The notes: generated by a model not told the origin, from the sequence alone. Shown: positions 1 through 6,907, counted from the stretch's first letter. The stretch is 10,690 bases of DNA from Armatimonadota bacterium (GCA_016210785.1 JACQTN010000003.1:1-10690), one strand, 5' to 3'. Made by a program: numbers and translations.

Positions 1-1
1 A

Positions 2-1870
2 GGGCCGCTCGCCGCCATGCTCGTCTCCCAGGGGCTGCGGGTGGTGCGCCGCGCGGGCGACGCGCTGCCGTCCCGCGCCGCTGACCTGCAGGGGTACGAC
101 GCCGTGGTGCTGGACGACGTGCCGGCGACGGTGCTCTCGCCGGCGCAGATGGCCGCGCTGCGCGACTACGTGGGGACCCTGGGCGGCGGGCTGGTGGCCA
201 TCGGCGGTCCGCAGAGCTTCGGCATCGGCGGCTACGCGCACACCCCGCTGGAGCAGGTGCTCCCGGTGAGCATGGACGTCCGCCACCGGCTGGCGATCCC
301 CAGCATGGCCATCCTGCTGGTGATCGACGCGTCGGGCAGCATGGGTAGTTTCGGCAACGAGCTGGCCAAGGTGGAGCTGGCCAAGGAGACCGCGCTGGCG
401 GTCGTGGATCTCCTGGGCGAGCGCGACCTGATCGGCGTGATCGCCTTTGACCAGGAGCACCGCTGGCTGGTGCCCCCGATCCAGGCCCGCGAGCGCCAGC
501 GCATTCTCGACCAAGTCTCACGCCTGAAGGCGGGCGGCGGGACCAACATGTACCCGGCCCTGGAGGCGGCGCACACCTACCTCAGGCGCGCCGCGGCCAA
601 GATCAAACACGTCATCGCGCTCAGCGACGGGCAGACCGATCCCGGCGACTTCCAGCGGCTGGTGACGGCCATGGCGCGCGACCAGATCACCGTCACGTCG
701 GTGGCCATCGGCACCGACGCCGACGTGCAGTTGATGCGGTCGATCTCGCGCTGGGGCCAGGGCCGGTACTACCATGCCAAGGATCCCTACACCGTGCCAC
801 AGATCTTCACCGCGGAAGCGCTGCTGGCCTCTCGCGCCTATCTGATTGAAGAGCCGTTCATCCCGCGCGCGGCAGGCGACATCCCCATGCTTCCCGGCAT
901 GAGGAGCCTGCCGCAGTTGCGCGGCTACGTGGCCACGGCGCCCAAGGCGGCCGCGGACGTGCATCTCGTCTCGCACCACGACGATCCCGTGCTGGCGTCG
1001 TGGCACTATGGGCTGGGACGCGCCGTGGCTTTTACCTCCGATGCGCGGCCGCGCTGGGCCGCGGACTGGGTGCGCTGGCGCGACGGTGCGCGCGCATGGT
1101 CGCAGATGGTGCGATGGGCGATGCGCGACGCGGGCGGGAACCTCCACCTGCTGTCGGACGTGGAGGGGGCCACGGGCCGGCTGGTGCTGGACGCCCGCAC
1201 GCCGGCCGGCGATCTCATCACCGATCTCGACGCGAGCGCGCGCCTGGTCTCCCCTTCCGGGCAGGCGGCGCGCGTCACCCTGGAGCAGGTCGCGCCCGGG
1301 CGCTACGAGGCGGTCATTCCCCTGGCGGAGACGGGGGCGTACGCGGCCACGGTGGAGGCCCGGCGCGACGGCCGCGTGGTCGGCGCGCGATCCGCGGGGC
1401 TGGTGGCCAGCTACTCGCCGGAGTTCCGCGAGCGCGGCGTGAACCGTCCGCTGCTGGCGCACCTGGTGGAGGTGACCGGCGGCCGGATCCTCAGCGAGCC
1501 GCGCCAGGCCGCGGCGCCGGCGCCCGCGGGCACGCGCGACCACCGGGACGCGTGGCCCTGGTTCGCCGCGTCAGCCGCGGCCCTGCTGGTGGCGGAGGTG
1601 GCGGTGCGGCGGGTGCCGGCCCTCACACAGTTCGTGGCCGAGGCGGCCGCCACCGTCGCTGGGCGGCTGCGCGGGCAGCCGCCGGCGCCGGCGGAGGCCG
1701 CGGAGGATCACCTCTACGAAGAGGCGGATCGGTGGCGCCTGGGCGAGACGGAGCAGGCGTCCGGCATCCAGGTCGCCTCCATGGAGCACGCCGCGCGCCT
1801 GTACATCGCCAGGCTGAAAGCCATGGACGAATCCCGGCGCGATCCCTCCGATCGCTCCCGGTCCTCCTGA
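2..1870 (+). CDS. VWA-domain membrane protein with glutamine-amidotransferase-like fold (5' end missing)
   Basis: The frame is open from base 2, so the gene starts upstream and the ATG at 17 is probably internal. Numbered from that Met: residues about 20-90 resemble the split class-I glutamine-amidotransferase-like domain (GGGLVAIGG, then GGY). A von Willebrand A domain follows with an intact MIDAS metal site: DASGS at 104-108, Thr176 in GGGTN and Asp204 in LSDGQTD. The amidotransferase-like fold resumes near 330-370 (GRAVAFTSDARPRWA). A beta-rich region comes next, then one membrane helix at about 512-533 (starting WPWFAASAAALLV), then a charged cytoplasmic tail of about 85 residues. Proteins of this architecture usually carry two N-terminal helices, which would lie outside the window. 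Most of the protein is probably extracytoplasmic. MIDAS domains bind ligand or partner proteins through a divalent metal. The ligand is unknown, and no catalytic Cys-His-Glu triad is evident, so enzymatic amidotransfer is unlikely. Confidence 0.88.
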   Translation, partial: GPLAAMLVSQGLRVVRRAGDALPSRAADLQGYDAVVLDDVPATVLSPAQMAALRDYVGTLGGGLVAIGGPQSFGIGGYAHTPLEQVLPVSMDVRHRLAIPSMAILLVIDASGSMGSFGNELAKVELAKETALAVVDLLGERDLIGVIAFDQEHRWLVPPIQARERQRILDQVSRLKAGGGTNMYPALEAAHTYLRRAAAKIKHVIALSDGQTDPGDFQRLVTAMARDQITVTSVAIGTDADVQLMRSISRWGQGRYYHAKDPYTVPQIFTAEALLASRAYLIEEPFIPRAAGDIPMLPGMRSLPQLRGYVATAPKAAADVHLVSHHDDPVLASWHYGLGRAVAFTSDARPRWAADWVRWRDGARAWSQMVRWAMRDAGGNLHLLSDVEGATGRLVLDARTPAGDLITDLDASARLVSPSGQAARVTLEQVAPGRYEAVIPLAETGAYAATVEARRDGRVVGARSAGLVASYSPEFRERGVNRPLLAHLVEVTGGRILSEPRQAAAPAPAGTRDHRDAWPWFAASAAALLVAEVAVRRVPALTQFVAEAAATVAGRLRGQPPAPAEAAEDHLYEEADRWRLGETEQASGIQVASMEHAARLYIARLKAMDESRRDPSDRSRSS

Positions 1871-1932
1871 CGCGCCGCACCCATGCCCTCTGCGCGGCAC
1901 AACCTCACCACGCCGGCGGCTGCCGCGCTTCC

Positions 1933-2733
1933 ATGACCGGACCGCTCCCAGATCCCGCGCAGATCGTCTCCGCGGCACGCCTGGTGGCGGCATGCCGGCA
2001 CGGGGTGGCCCTCACCGGCGCCGGCATCAGCACCGAGTCCGGGCTCCCCGACTTCCGCTCCCGGGACGGGTTGTGGCAGAAGTTGGACCCGATGCGCGTC
2101 GCCACCCTCACCGCGTTTCACCGCACGCCGGAGGTCTTCTACGAGTTCTACCGCGAGCGGCTGGCGTTGCTGCGGCACGCGCGGCCCAACCCGGCGCACC
2201 TGGCGCTGGCGTACCTGCAGCGGATCGGCCGGCTGCGCACGATCATCACGCAGAACGTGGATGGGTTGCACCAGGCGGCGGGGGCTGCGGATGTCGTGGA
2301 GGTCCACGGCAACCTCCGCGAGGCGGTGTGCGTGTCGTGCCGCACGGTGGTGTCCATCCGCGTGCTGGAGGACCAGCTCGACGCGGGGACGCTGCCCACC
2401 TGCTGGCGCTGCAACGGGAAGCTCAAGCCTAATGTGGTCCTGTTTGAGGAGATGCTGCCGCCAGACGCGTACCAGGCGGCGGAGGAAGCGTGCCGGCGGT
2501 GCGACCTGCTGGTGGTGGTGGGGTCGTCGCTGCAGGTGACGCCGGTGTCGTTCCTGCCCGGCGTAGCCGCCGCCCACGGCGCGGCCCTGCTCATCGTCAA
2601 CGCCGAGCCCACGCCGGCGGACGCGGAGGCACGGGTCGTGCTGCGCGGGCAGGCCGGCAGCATCCGGCCCGCGCTGGTGGAGCGCGTCGAAGCGTGCCCG
2701 GCCAAGGGATTTCCCGGATTCGGGCCGAACTAG
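1933..2733 (+). CDS. cobB: NAD-dependent protein deacylase, sirtuin (SIR2/CobB) family
   Basis: This 266-residue protein has the full sirtuin core. The NAD-binding GAGIS is at about 29-33, GLPDFRS at 37-43 and TQNVDGLH at 106-113. The catalytic His is at 125 (VHGN). A structural zinc site is formed by CVSC at 133-136 and CWRC at 157-160, and the Rossmann motif VVGSSLQV is near 195-202. Sirtuins remove acyl groups from protein lysines, consuming NAD and releasing nicotinamide and O-acyl-ADP-ribose. The usual FGE motif after the zinc module reads FEE here (171-173). The start is the first ATG after the upstream gene ends; the frame is open further 5' inside that gene, but nothing homologous to sirtuins lies there. 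I see no convincing Shine-Dalgarno before the ATG, so initiation may be leaderless or coupled to the upstream gene 62 bp away. The cytoplasmic substrate is unknown. Confidence 0.93.
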   Translation: MTGPLPDPAQIVSAARLVAACRHGVALTGAGISTESGLPDFRSRDGLWQKLDPMRVATLTAFHRTPEVFYEFYRERLALLRHARPNPAHLALAYLQRIGRLRTIITQNVDGLHQAAGAADVVEVHGNLREAVCVSCRTVVSIRVLEDQLDAGTLPTCWRCNGKLKPNVVLFEEMLPPDAYQAAEEACRRCDLLVVVGSSLQVTPVSFLPGVAAAHGAALLIVNAEPTPADAEARVVLRGQAGSIRPALVERVEACPAKGFPGFGPN

Positions 2734-2779
2734 AGACGGGACCATCGCGGGACGCATCAACTCCAGTGAGGGATCACCG

Positions 2780-3577
2780 GTGGCCAGCGCAGAGATCGGA
2801 GTTTTTGGGGGTTCAGGGTTCTACACTTTTCTGGAGCACGTGGAGGAGGTCACCGTCGAGACGCCCTACGGCGCGCCCAGCGACATGATCACCATCGGCG
2901 ACGTGGCGGGTCGCCGCGTGGCGTTCCTGCCCCGCCACAACCGCCGCCACCACGTGCCGCCGCACATGATCAACTACCGGGCCAACCTGTACGCCATGAA
3001 GGCGCTGGGCGTGACCCGCATCATCGCCCCCACCGCGGCCGGCAGCCTGCAGCCCCACGTCCGGCCGGGAGACTTCGTCGTCGTGGACCAGTTCGTGGAC
3101 CGCACCACGGGCCGCATCAGCACCTTCTACGACGGTCCGATCACCACCCACATCAGCGGCGCGGAGCCCTACTGTCCCACGCTGCGCGGCCTGGCCATCG
3201 CCACGGCCAGGCGGCTGGGCCTGCCGGTGCGCGAGAGCGGAACCGTGGTGGTGATCCAGGGGCCGCGCTTCAGCACCAGGGCGGAGAGCACGTGGTTTCG
3301 CAACCAGGGGTGGGAGGTCATCAACATGACGCAGTTTCCGGAGTGCGTGCTGGCCCGGGAGCTGGAGATCTGCTACACGAACATCTCGCTCATCACAGAC
3401 TATGATGTCGGCGTGGAGGGCGATCCTTCCGTGGAGCCCGTCACGCACGACGAGGTCATCCGGCAGTTCCAGGCCAACATCGGGCGGCTGCGCGAGTTGA
3501 TCCTGACGATGATCCCCGCCATCCTGTCCGAGCGGACCTGCCTGTGCGCCACGGCGCTCCGGGGCGCCCGCTTTTGA
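2780..3577 (+). CDS. mtnP: S-methyl-5'-thioadenosine phosphorylase
   Basis: The 265-residue protein starts at a GTG preceded by GAGG at 2768-2771, spaced 8 nt. It aligns along nearly its whole length with the MTAP branch of the purine nucleoside phosphorylase family. Phosphate-site motifs are GGSG (10-13) and PRH (51-53). TAAGSL (85-90), QFVDRTTGR (104-112), FYDG (116-119), QGPRFSTRAES (160-170) and INMTQFPE (181-188) are all family signatures. TDYD at 206-209 supplies the aspartates that in human MTAP recognise the 6-amino purine, favouring adenine over hypoxanthine. The enzyme cleaves methylthioadenosine with phosphate to adenine and methylthioribose-1-phosphate, clearing the by-product of polyamine synthesis and other SAM reactions. 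No other methionine-salvage gene (mtnA, B, C, D) is in the window, so it may serve mainly detoxification and adenine recovery. A methylthioinosine or general purine specificity is less likely but not excluded. Confidence 0.93.
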   Translation: MASAEIGVFGGSGFYTFLEHVEEVTVETPYGAPSDMITIGDVAGRRVAFLPRHNRRHHVPPHMINYRANLYAMKALGVTRIIAPTAAGSLQPHVRPGDFVVVDQFVDRTTGRISTFYDGPITTHISGAEPYCPTLRGLAIATARRLGLPVRESGTVVVIQGPRFSTRAESTWFRNQGWEVINMTQFPECVLARELEICYTNISLITDYDVGVEGDPSVEPVTHDEVIRQFQANIGRLRELILTMIPAILSERTCLCATALRGARF

Positions 3578-3622
3578 ACCCGGAAGGCCGGACGGGCCGT
3601 TTCTCTCGTGGGAGGAGAATCC

Positions 3623-3955
3623 ATGGCCACACGTGACGCGCCGCGCGCCGTCGAGGAGGAAGTGATGGAGACAACCCGGCAGGCGGGAGACCCGCCGGGA
3701 CGCTGGCTGGGCATCGCGGTCTTCGTGTTCGGGATCGCGCTGCTGGCGGTGGTCTTCTACATCGCCTACCGCGACCTGGTGGTCGCCGGGCCCATCACGT
3801 CCCTCGCCCCGGTGGCGGGTCCGCAGTTGACCGAGCTCGCCATCAAAGTCTTGCTGCGAGCCATCTTCGTGTTTCTGATGGGATACATCGCGTCGGTCAT
3901 CAGCGGCAAGGGCATCGGGCTCTACCAGGCCGCCCGCGGCCGCGGCGAAGAGTGA
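3623..3955 (+). CDS. Small two-helix membrane protein, function unknown
   Basis: This is a 110-residue protein. The ATG at 3623 is chosen because GGAGGAGA at 3611-3618 sits just upstream; an in-frame GTG at 3608 would place that Shine-Dalgarno inside the gene. The first 27 residues are polar and acidic/basic mixed. A membrane segment follows at about 29-49 (GIAVFVFGIALLAVVFYIAY), then an external or periplasmic loop of about 25 residues rich in Pro and Val, then a second segment at about 76-95. A short basic-acidic tail (ARGRGEE) ends the protein. Both ends are predicted on the same side, probably cytoplasmic. No motif or family was recognised. It lies 45 bp after mtnP and 18 bp before the aldolase start, so it is likely in the same transcript, but no function can be deduced from that. 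Confidence 0.8.
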   Translation: MATRDAPRAVEEEVMETTRQAGDPPGRWLGIAVFVFGIALLAVVFYIAYRDLVVAGPITSLAPVAGPQLTELAIKVLLRAIFVFLMGYIASVISGKGIGLYQAARGRGEE

Positions 3956-3973
3956 AGAGTGAGGACGGAGACC

Positions 3974-5029
3974 ATGGAACGGACCATCGATCTGCGCAGC
4001 GACACCGTCACCCGGCCCACCGAGGAGATGAGCGAGGCCATGGCCCGCGCCCCCGTGGGCGACGACGTCTACGGCGAGGATCCCACGGTGAACGCGCTGG
4101 AGGCCCTGGCCGCCCAGCGCGTGGGCAAGGAGGCGTCTCTGTTCGTGGCCAGCGGCACCATGGGGAACCTGGTGGCGTTGCTGACCCACTGCCAGCGCGG
4201 CGACGAAGTGGTGGTGGAGGCGGAGTCCCACACCTACTCGCTGGAGTCGGGCGGGATGTCGGCGCTGGCCGGCGCGATCCCGCATCCCATCCACGGAGTG
4301 CGGGGGCACATCACGGCCGTGCAACTGGAATCGGTCCTGCGGCCCCCCAACGTCCACTTTGCCGCCACGCGCCTGGTGTGCCTGGAGAACACCCACAACC
4401 GGGCGGGTGGCACGGTGACCCCGGTGCCGGCGCTGCGGGAGACCTGCGCGGCGGCCCGCGGCCGCGGGATCGCCGTGCACCTGGACGGCGCGCGCATCTT
4501 CAACGCCGCCGTGGCCCTGGGCGTGGACGCCCGGGAGGTGGCGGCGTCCGTGGATTCGGTGATGTTCTGCCTGTCCAAGGGCCTGAGCGCCCCGGTGGGG
4601 TCCATGCTGTGCGGCAGCCGGGCCTTCATCGAGCGGGCGCGCTTCTACCGGAAGATGGTAGGTGGCGGCATGCGGCAGGCCGGCGAGCTGGCGGCTGCGG
4701 GGATCGTGGCGCTGGAGAAGATGGTGGACCGGCTGGCCGAGGATCACCGGCACGCCCGGATGCTGGCGGAGGGGATCGGCGCCATCCCCGGGCTGTTCGT
4801 GGACATGGAGGCGGTGCACAGCAACATCGTCATGGTGGAGGTGCGCGCCGCGGACCTGGACGCCGCCGGGCTGGTGCAGCGGGTGGAGCGTCACGGCGTG
4901 CGGGCCAACCGCGTCTCCGCGCGCAAGCTGCGGTTGGTGACGCACCGGCACGTGGCGGGGGGAGACGTGGAGGAGGCGGTCGCCGTCTTTCGATCGGCGA
5001 TGGCCACGGCGGACGCCTCCCGTCACTGA
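3974..5029 (+). CDS. ltaE: Low-specificity L-threonine aldolase (PLP-dependent)
   Basis: The 351-residue fold-type-I PLP enzyme opens with IDLRSDTVTRPT (5-16), the hallmark N-terminus of threonine aldolases. VGDDVYGEDPTVN is at 28-40. SGTMGN (60-65) binds the PLP phosphate, His86 stacks on the ring, ENTHN lies at 138-142 and Asp171 in HLDGAR contacts the pyridine nitrogen. Lys202 in SLSKG-like CLSKGLSAPVGS forms the Schiff base. The enzyme splits L-threonine or L-allo-threonine into glycine and acetaldehyde, and related members act on beta-hydroxy amino acids generally. The ATG at 3974 has GAGGA at 3961-3965 with 8-nt spacing. A GTG at 3959 in the same frame would add five residues (MRTET) and is the alternative start. 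The gene starts 18 bp after the small membrane protein. Conservation is complete enough that an inactive paralogue is unlikely. Confidence 0.94.
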   Translation: MERTIDLRSDTVTRPTEEMSEAMARAPVGDDVYGEDPTVNALEALAAQRVGKEASLFVASGTMGNLVALLTHCQRGDEVVVEAESHTYSLESGGMSALAGAIPHPIHGVRGHITAVQLESVLRPPNVHFAATRLVCLENTHNRAGGTVTPVPALRETCAAARGRGIAVHLDGARIFNAAVALGVDAREVAASVDSVMFCLSKGLSAPVGSMLCGSRAFIERARFYRKMVGGGMRQAGELAAAGIVALEKMVDRLAEDHRHARMLAEGIGAIPGLFVDMEAVHSNIVMVEVRAADLDAAGLVQRVERHGVRANRVSARKLRLVTHRHVAGGDVEEAVAVFRSAMATADASRH

Positions 5030-5140
5030 TCACCCCTTCGAACCTGGATTCGGCATGGAACGAATGACGACGGTGTGATCGCCTCGTCCGAAAGCAGGAA
5101 AACATGTGTGCGGTGTCGAATAGGCAAGCCCGATAGACAC

Positions 5141-5171
5141 GCACACTTGAGGATCCTGCTCTCGAGGGTGC
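5141..5171 (+). other. Hairpin just upstream of the lysine-rich mini-ORF
   Basis: GCAC (5141-5144) and CTTGAG (5146-5151) pair with CTCGAG (5161-5166) and GTGC (5168-5171). One A/G mismatch separates the two stem parts, one pair is G-U, and the loop is 9 nt. It ends 13 nt before the Shine-Dalgarno of the following short ORF, so it would lie in its 5' untranslated region. No recognisable -35/-10 promoter was found between 5030 and 5140. Confidence 0.45.
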
Positions 5172-5194
5172 AGAAAGGGGGGACGAGGACGGCC

Positions 5195-5254
5195 ATGAAG
5201 AAGAAGAAGGCACCTGCGAAGAAGGTGCTGAAGAAGGCCAAGAAGAAGAAGTAA
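5195..5254 (+). CDS. Lysine-rich 19-residue peptide
   Basis: An ATG at 5195 opens a 19-codon frame ending in TAA at 5252-5254. The product is MKKKKAPAKKVLKKAKKKK: 12 lysines, no acidic residue, and A/P/V/L spacers like the tails of linker-histone-like bacterial proteins. The Shine-Dalgarno GAGGA (5185-5189) is 5 nt before the ATG, within a purine-rich stretch starting near 5173. An intrinsic terminator begins 19 nt after the stop, so the ORF is boxed by proper expression signals and is unlikely to be chance. Such a peptide could bind nucleic acid, ribosomes or acidic membranes; this is inference only. No homologue can be named. An alternative is that the AAG run is a decayed tail of a once longer gene, but no in-frame upstream remnant with a start is evident. 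Confidence 0.55.
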   Translation: MKKKKAPAKKVLKKAKKKK

Positions 5255-5273
5255 GCCGCAGATCGAGCCGGTC

Positions 5274-5317
5274 AACGCGGTGGGCACTGCGCAGGCAGCG
5301 CTCACCGCGTTTCTTTC
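5274..5317 (+). terminator. Rho-independent terminator after the mini-ORF
   Basis: A 17-bp stem with two mismatched or wobble positions is formed by 5274-5290 and 5295-5311 (AACGCGGTG pairing with CACCGCGTT at the base). It has a four-base GCAG loop and is followed by the pyrimidine tract TTTCTTTC (5310-5317). It begins 19 nt after the stop of the lysine-rich ORF and is the best terminator in the window. Its complement has only weak U-tract support, so it is oriented for the plus strand. Confidence 0.75.
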
Positions 5318-5397
5318 GCCTCCAGACGCACCGCACGCGCCATCCTCCATCTGCACATCTCCCGTACCCGCTGTGGCCAGGAGCGCGTCCGAGAAAA

Positions 5398-5533
5398 CCC
5401 GTTCACCCTGAGCTATCCGCTGAGTGGCCTAGACGGAACGGATGAAGCAAGTTGCACGATGAAGCGCGCGCCTGTCGAAGGGTGCGCGCAGCGGGCTCTC
5501 ACGCGCGGGCTTCGACAGACTCAGCCCGAACGG
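5398..5533. repeat. Dispersed palindromic repeat (CTTCGACAG...CCGAACGG type), apparently split
   Basis: The right end, GGCTTCGACAGACTCAGC (5508-5525) followed by CCGAACGG (5526-5533), matches a palindromic intergenic repeat remembered from many unrelated bacterial genomes; it has no agreed name that I can cite. The left end CCGTTCACCCTGAGC (5399-5413) is the expected partner. The sequence that should follow directly, CTGTCGAAGGGTG, appears only at 5472-5484, leaving about 58 unexplained bases between. GC-rich inverted arms (GCGCGC near 5465 and 5484) fold around the second piece. No transposase is present. The left neighbour is the terminator region and the right neighbour is the 3' end of a minus-strand gene, so the element lies between convergent transcripts. 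Confidence 0.6.
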
Positions 5534-5546
5534 AAAACTGCCAGCG

Positions 5547-6770
5547 CTACGGGATGAGTCGGCGCGTGCCCGCCCAGGCCAGGATGGCGAAGGCGGTATC
5601 GCCGGTGTAGGAGTAGGTGGTGAAGGGCGGGCGCGACCCGAAAGCAAGCCCTCCCAGGTGTCCCTGCCGGTCCGCCAGGCGCCCCATGATCGAGGCCGCC
5701 TCGAACCCGCTGGTGGTCAACCCCAGGGCAAGGGCGGCCAGCGCGATGGTGGTGTCGTCCAGGTTCTCCGCCAGCCACGCGAGCCCCCGGGTGGTGGCGA
5801 AGACGTAGGGCAGATAGCCATGGCTGAAGCGGTAGGGGCGCGGTGCCTCTAATGCCTCCATCCAGTGCGTCCCCGTCCACAGCTCGCCGATTCTGGTGCG
5901 CAGGCGCTCCGCGTGCGCCACGAACTCGCGCTCACCGGTGAGCCGCCACATGGCCCGCAGCCCCAGGTAGACGTCCGCCTGGCCGGCGGAGAACCTCCGG
6001 TCCAGTCTGACCCACCGGCCGGCCACTTCCCGCCACGAGCTGTAGAAGAAGGTGCCATCGTGGTTGTGGGCCATCAGGTGGGCGATGGCCCGCCGCGCCG
6101 CGGGGAGCAGCGCGTCCCGGGTCGCTTCGTCGCCACTCATCTCCGCGTACAGGTACAGCGCGTACGGGAAGTACGCCTGGATCGCGTCGACGCTGCGAAT
6201 GCCGGTGATGCCTTCCCTCAGGTACTGCGCGCCGACGAAGGGCGAGTAGAGAGTGCCCCGCACGGAGATGCCGGAGGGAACGCGCACGGTCGGCTCCACG
6301 ACATCCTGCGGCGCGCGCCGGCCGCGCGGTTCGGCGGTCCCCAGCAAGCCGCGCGTTCCGGGGACGGCACGGCCGGGCTCCGCGGGCGGCGTCGGCGCCG
6401 GCGCCGGTGCCGATCCGAGGGACCGGTAGCCCCAATGCCAGGCGCCGTCGGCGTCCTGCACGCCGGCCAGCCACTCCAGGCCCCGCCGCATCGCTTCCAG
6501 ATAGCGCCCGTCGCCCGTGGCCGTGTACGCCGCAGCCAGGCCGGCCAGTGCGTACCCCATGTTGTTGTCCATGTTGATGGCGCTGGAGTCCCACGCATCG
6601 CGAATGGCGCCCGCGGGATCCTGGCAGCGCACGATATACTCCGCGGCGGCCACGATATGCGGGCGGAAGTCGGGTCGGTGCAGGGGGCCGGCGCGCGAGG
6701 AGGCCCCGCGAGAAGATGCCGCGCCGGGTAGCGCGGCCGCGAGAGTCAGGAGGAGAATCCAGGGAACCAC
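5547..6770 (-). CDS. Secreted alpha/alpha-barrel-like protein of unknown function
   Basis: This minus-strand gene encodes about 407 residues. The GTG at 6770 is preferred because GGGAG lies 10 nt upstream (6785-6781). A GTG at 6791 gives seven more residues (MCGSDTR) and a positive charge before the hydrophobic core, but has no Shine-Dalgarno. The N-terminus is a signal peptide (VPWILLLTLAAALPGAASS) with likely cleavage near ASS. The mature part contains repeated helical hairpins: AAEYIVRCQDPAG, NNMGYALAGLAAAYTATGD, LEWLAGVQDADGAW, YFPYALYLYAEMSGD, DVYLGLRAMWRLTGE, LAALALGLTTSG and DTAFAILAW. This pattern is typical of (alpha/alpha)6 toroids such as six-hairpin glycosidases, lyases and terpenoid-cyclase-like folds. 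A Pro/Ala/Arg-rich linker of about 45 residues (near 120-165) splits the barrel. Conserved-looking aromatic and Asp/His residues (DNNMG, FFYSSWRE, HNHDG) could form a carbohydrate-binding cleft. The substrate is unknown and no family was recognised with confidence. Confidence 0.8.
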   Translation of the reverse strand: MVPWILLLTLAAALPGAASSRGASSRAGPLHRPDFRPHIVAAAEYIVRCQDPAGAIRDAWDSSAINMDNNMGYALAGLAAAYTATGDGRYLEAMRRGLEWLAGVQDADGAWHWGYRSLGSAPAPAPTPPAEPGRAVPGTRGLLGTAEPRGRRAPQDVVEPTVRVPSGISVRGTLYSPFVGAQYLREGITGIRSVDAIQAYFPYALYLYAEMSGDEATRDALLPAARRAIAHLMAHNHDGTFFYSSWREVAGRWVRLDRRFSAGQADVYLGLRAMWRLTGEREFVAHAERLRTRIGELWTGTHWMEALEAPRPYRFSHGYLPYVFATTRGLAWLAENLDDTTIALAALALGLTTSGFEAASIMGRLADRQGHLGGLAFGSRPPFTTYSYTGDTAFAILAWAGTRRLIP

Positions 6771-6797
6771 CCTCGTATCACTCCCACACACGCACGG

Positions 6798-6869
6798 CCG
6801 GAACTCGCCAGTTCCGGGCGGTCAAACAGTTCGGGAGCGGGCGTCCCGCTTCCTGGATGGCCGCTCCCG
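6798..6869. other. Inverted repeats in the divergent intergenic region
   Basis: A perfect 8-bp stem, CCGGAACT/AGTTCCGG (6798-6805 and 6810-6817), has a CGCC loop. Beyond it, AGCGGG at 6836-6841 can pair with CCCGCT at 6845-6850 (3-nt loop). The overlapping CGGGAGCGG at 6832-6840 can instead pair with CCGCTCCCG at 6861-6869. The two pairings exclude each other. They lie in the likely 5' leader or promoter of the minus-strand gene and upstream of the infC promoter, so they could be operators or leader RNA for the former. No clear minus-strand promoter was seen. Confidence 0.35.
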
Positions 6870-6879
6870 GGGAGATCGG

Positions 6880-6899
6880 AATGCGGGCGAATGCGGGCG
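6880..6899. repeat. Two tandem 10-bp repeats upstream of the infC promoter
   Basis: AATGCGGGCG occurs twice back to back (6880-6889 and 6890-6899), followed by a degenerate third copy ending ACGGGCG at 6907. The run abuts the -35 box at 6908. Ten-base spacing puts the copies on one face of the helix, as expected for a regulator site, but this is only positional inference. Confidence 0.4.
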
Positions 6900-6907
6900 C
6901 ACGGGCG

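Noticed and set aside
1000..1932. N-terminal extension of the sirtuin frame into the VWA gene
   Set aside because: The extension is a Gly/Arg/Ala-rich out-of-frame overlap with the VWA protein. Sirtuin homology begins after the ATG at 1933.
3578..3622. GGCC-rich short palindrome followed by TTTCTCTC between mtnP and the small membrane gene
   Set aside because: The stem is only about 4 bp, and the pyrimidine tract runs into the next gene's Shine-Dalgarno, so a terminator is not supported.
2813..5026. A 737-codon open frame on the minus strand opposite mtnP, the small membrane gene and ltaE
   Set aside because: It mirrors conserved plus-strand genes, is dominated by His, Arg, Gly and Pro as expected for an antisense frame in GC-rich DNA, and shows no domain.
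5028..5080. Possible terminator after ltaE: GATCAC (5028-5033) with GTGATC (5075-5080)
   Set aside because: The loop is long and poorly paired, and no T-tract follows.
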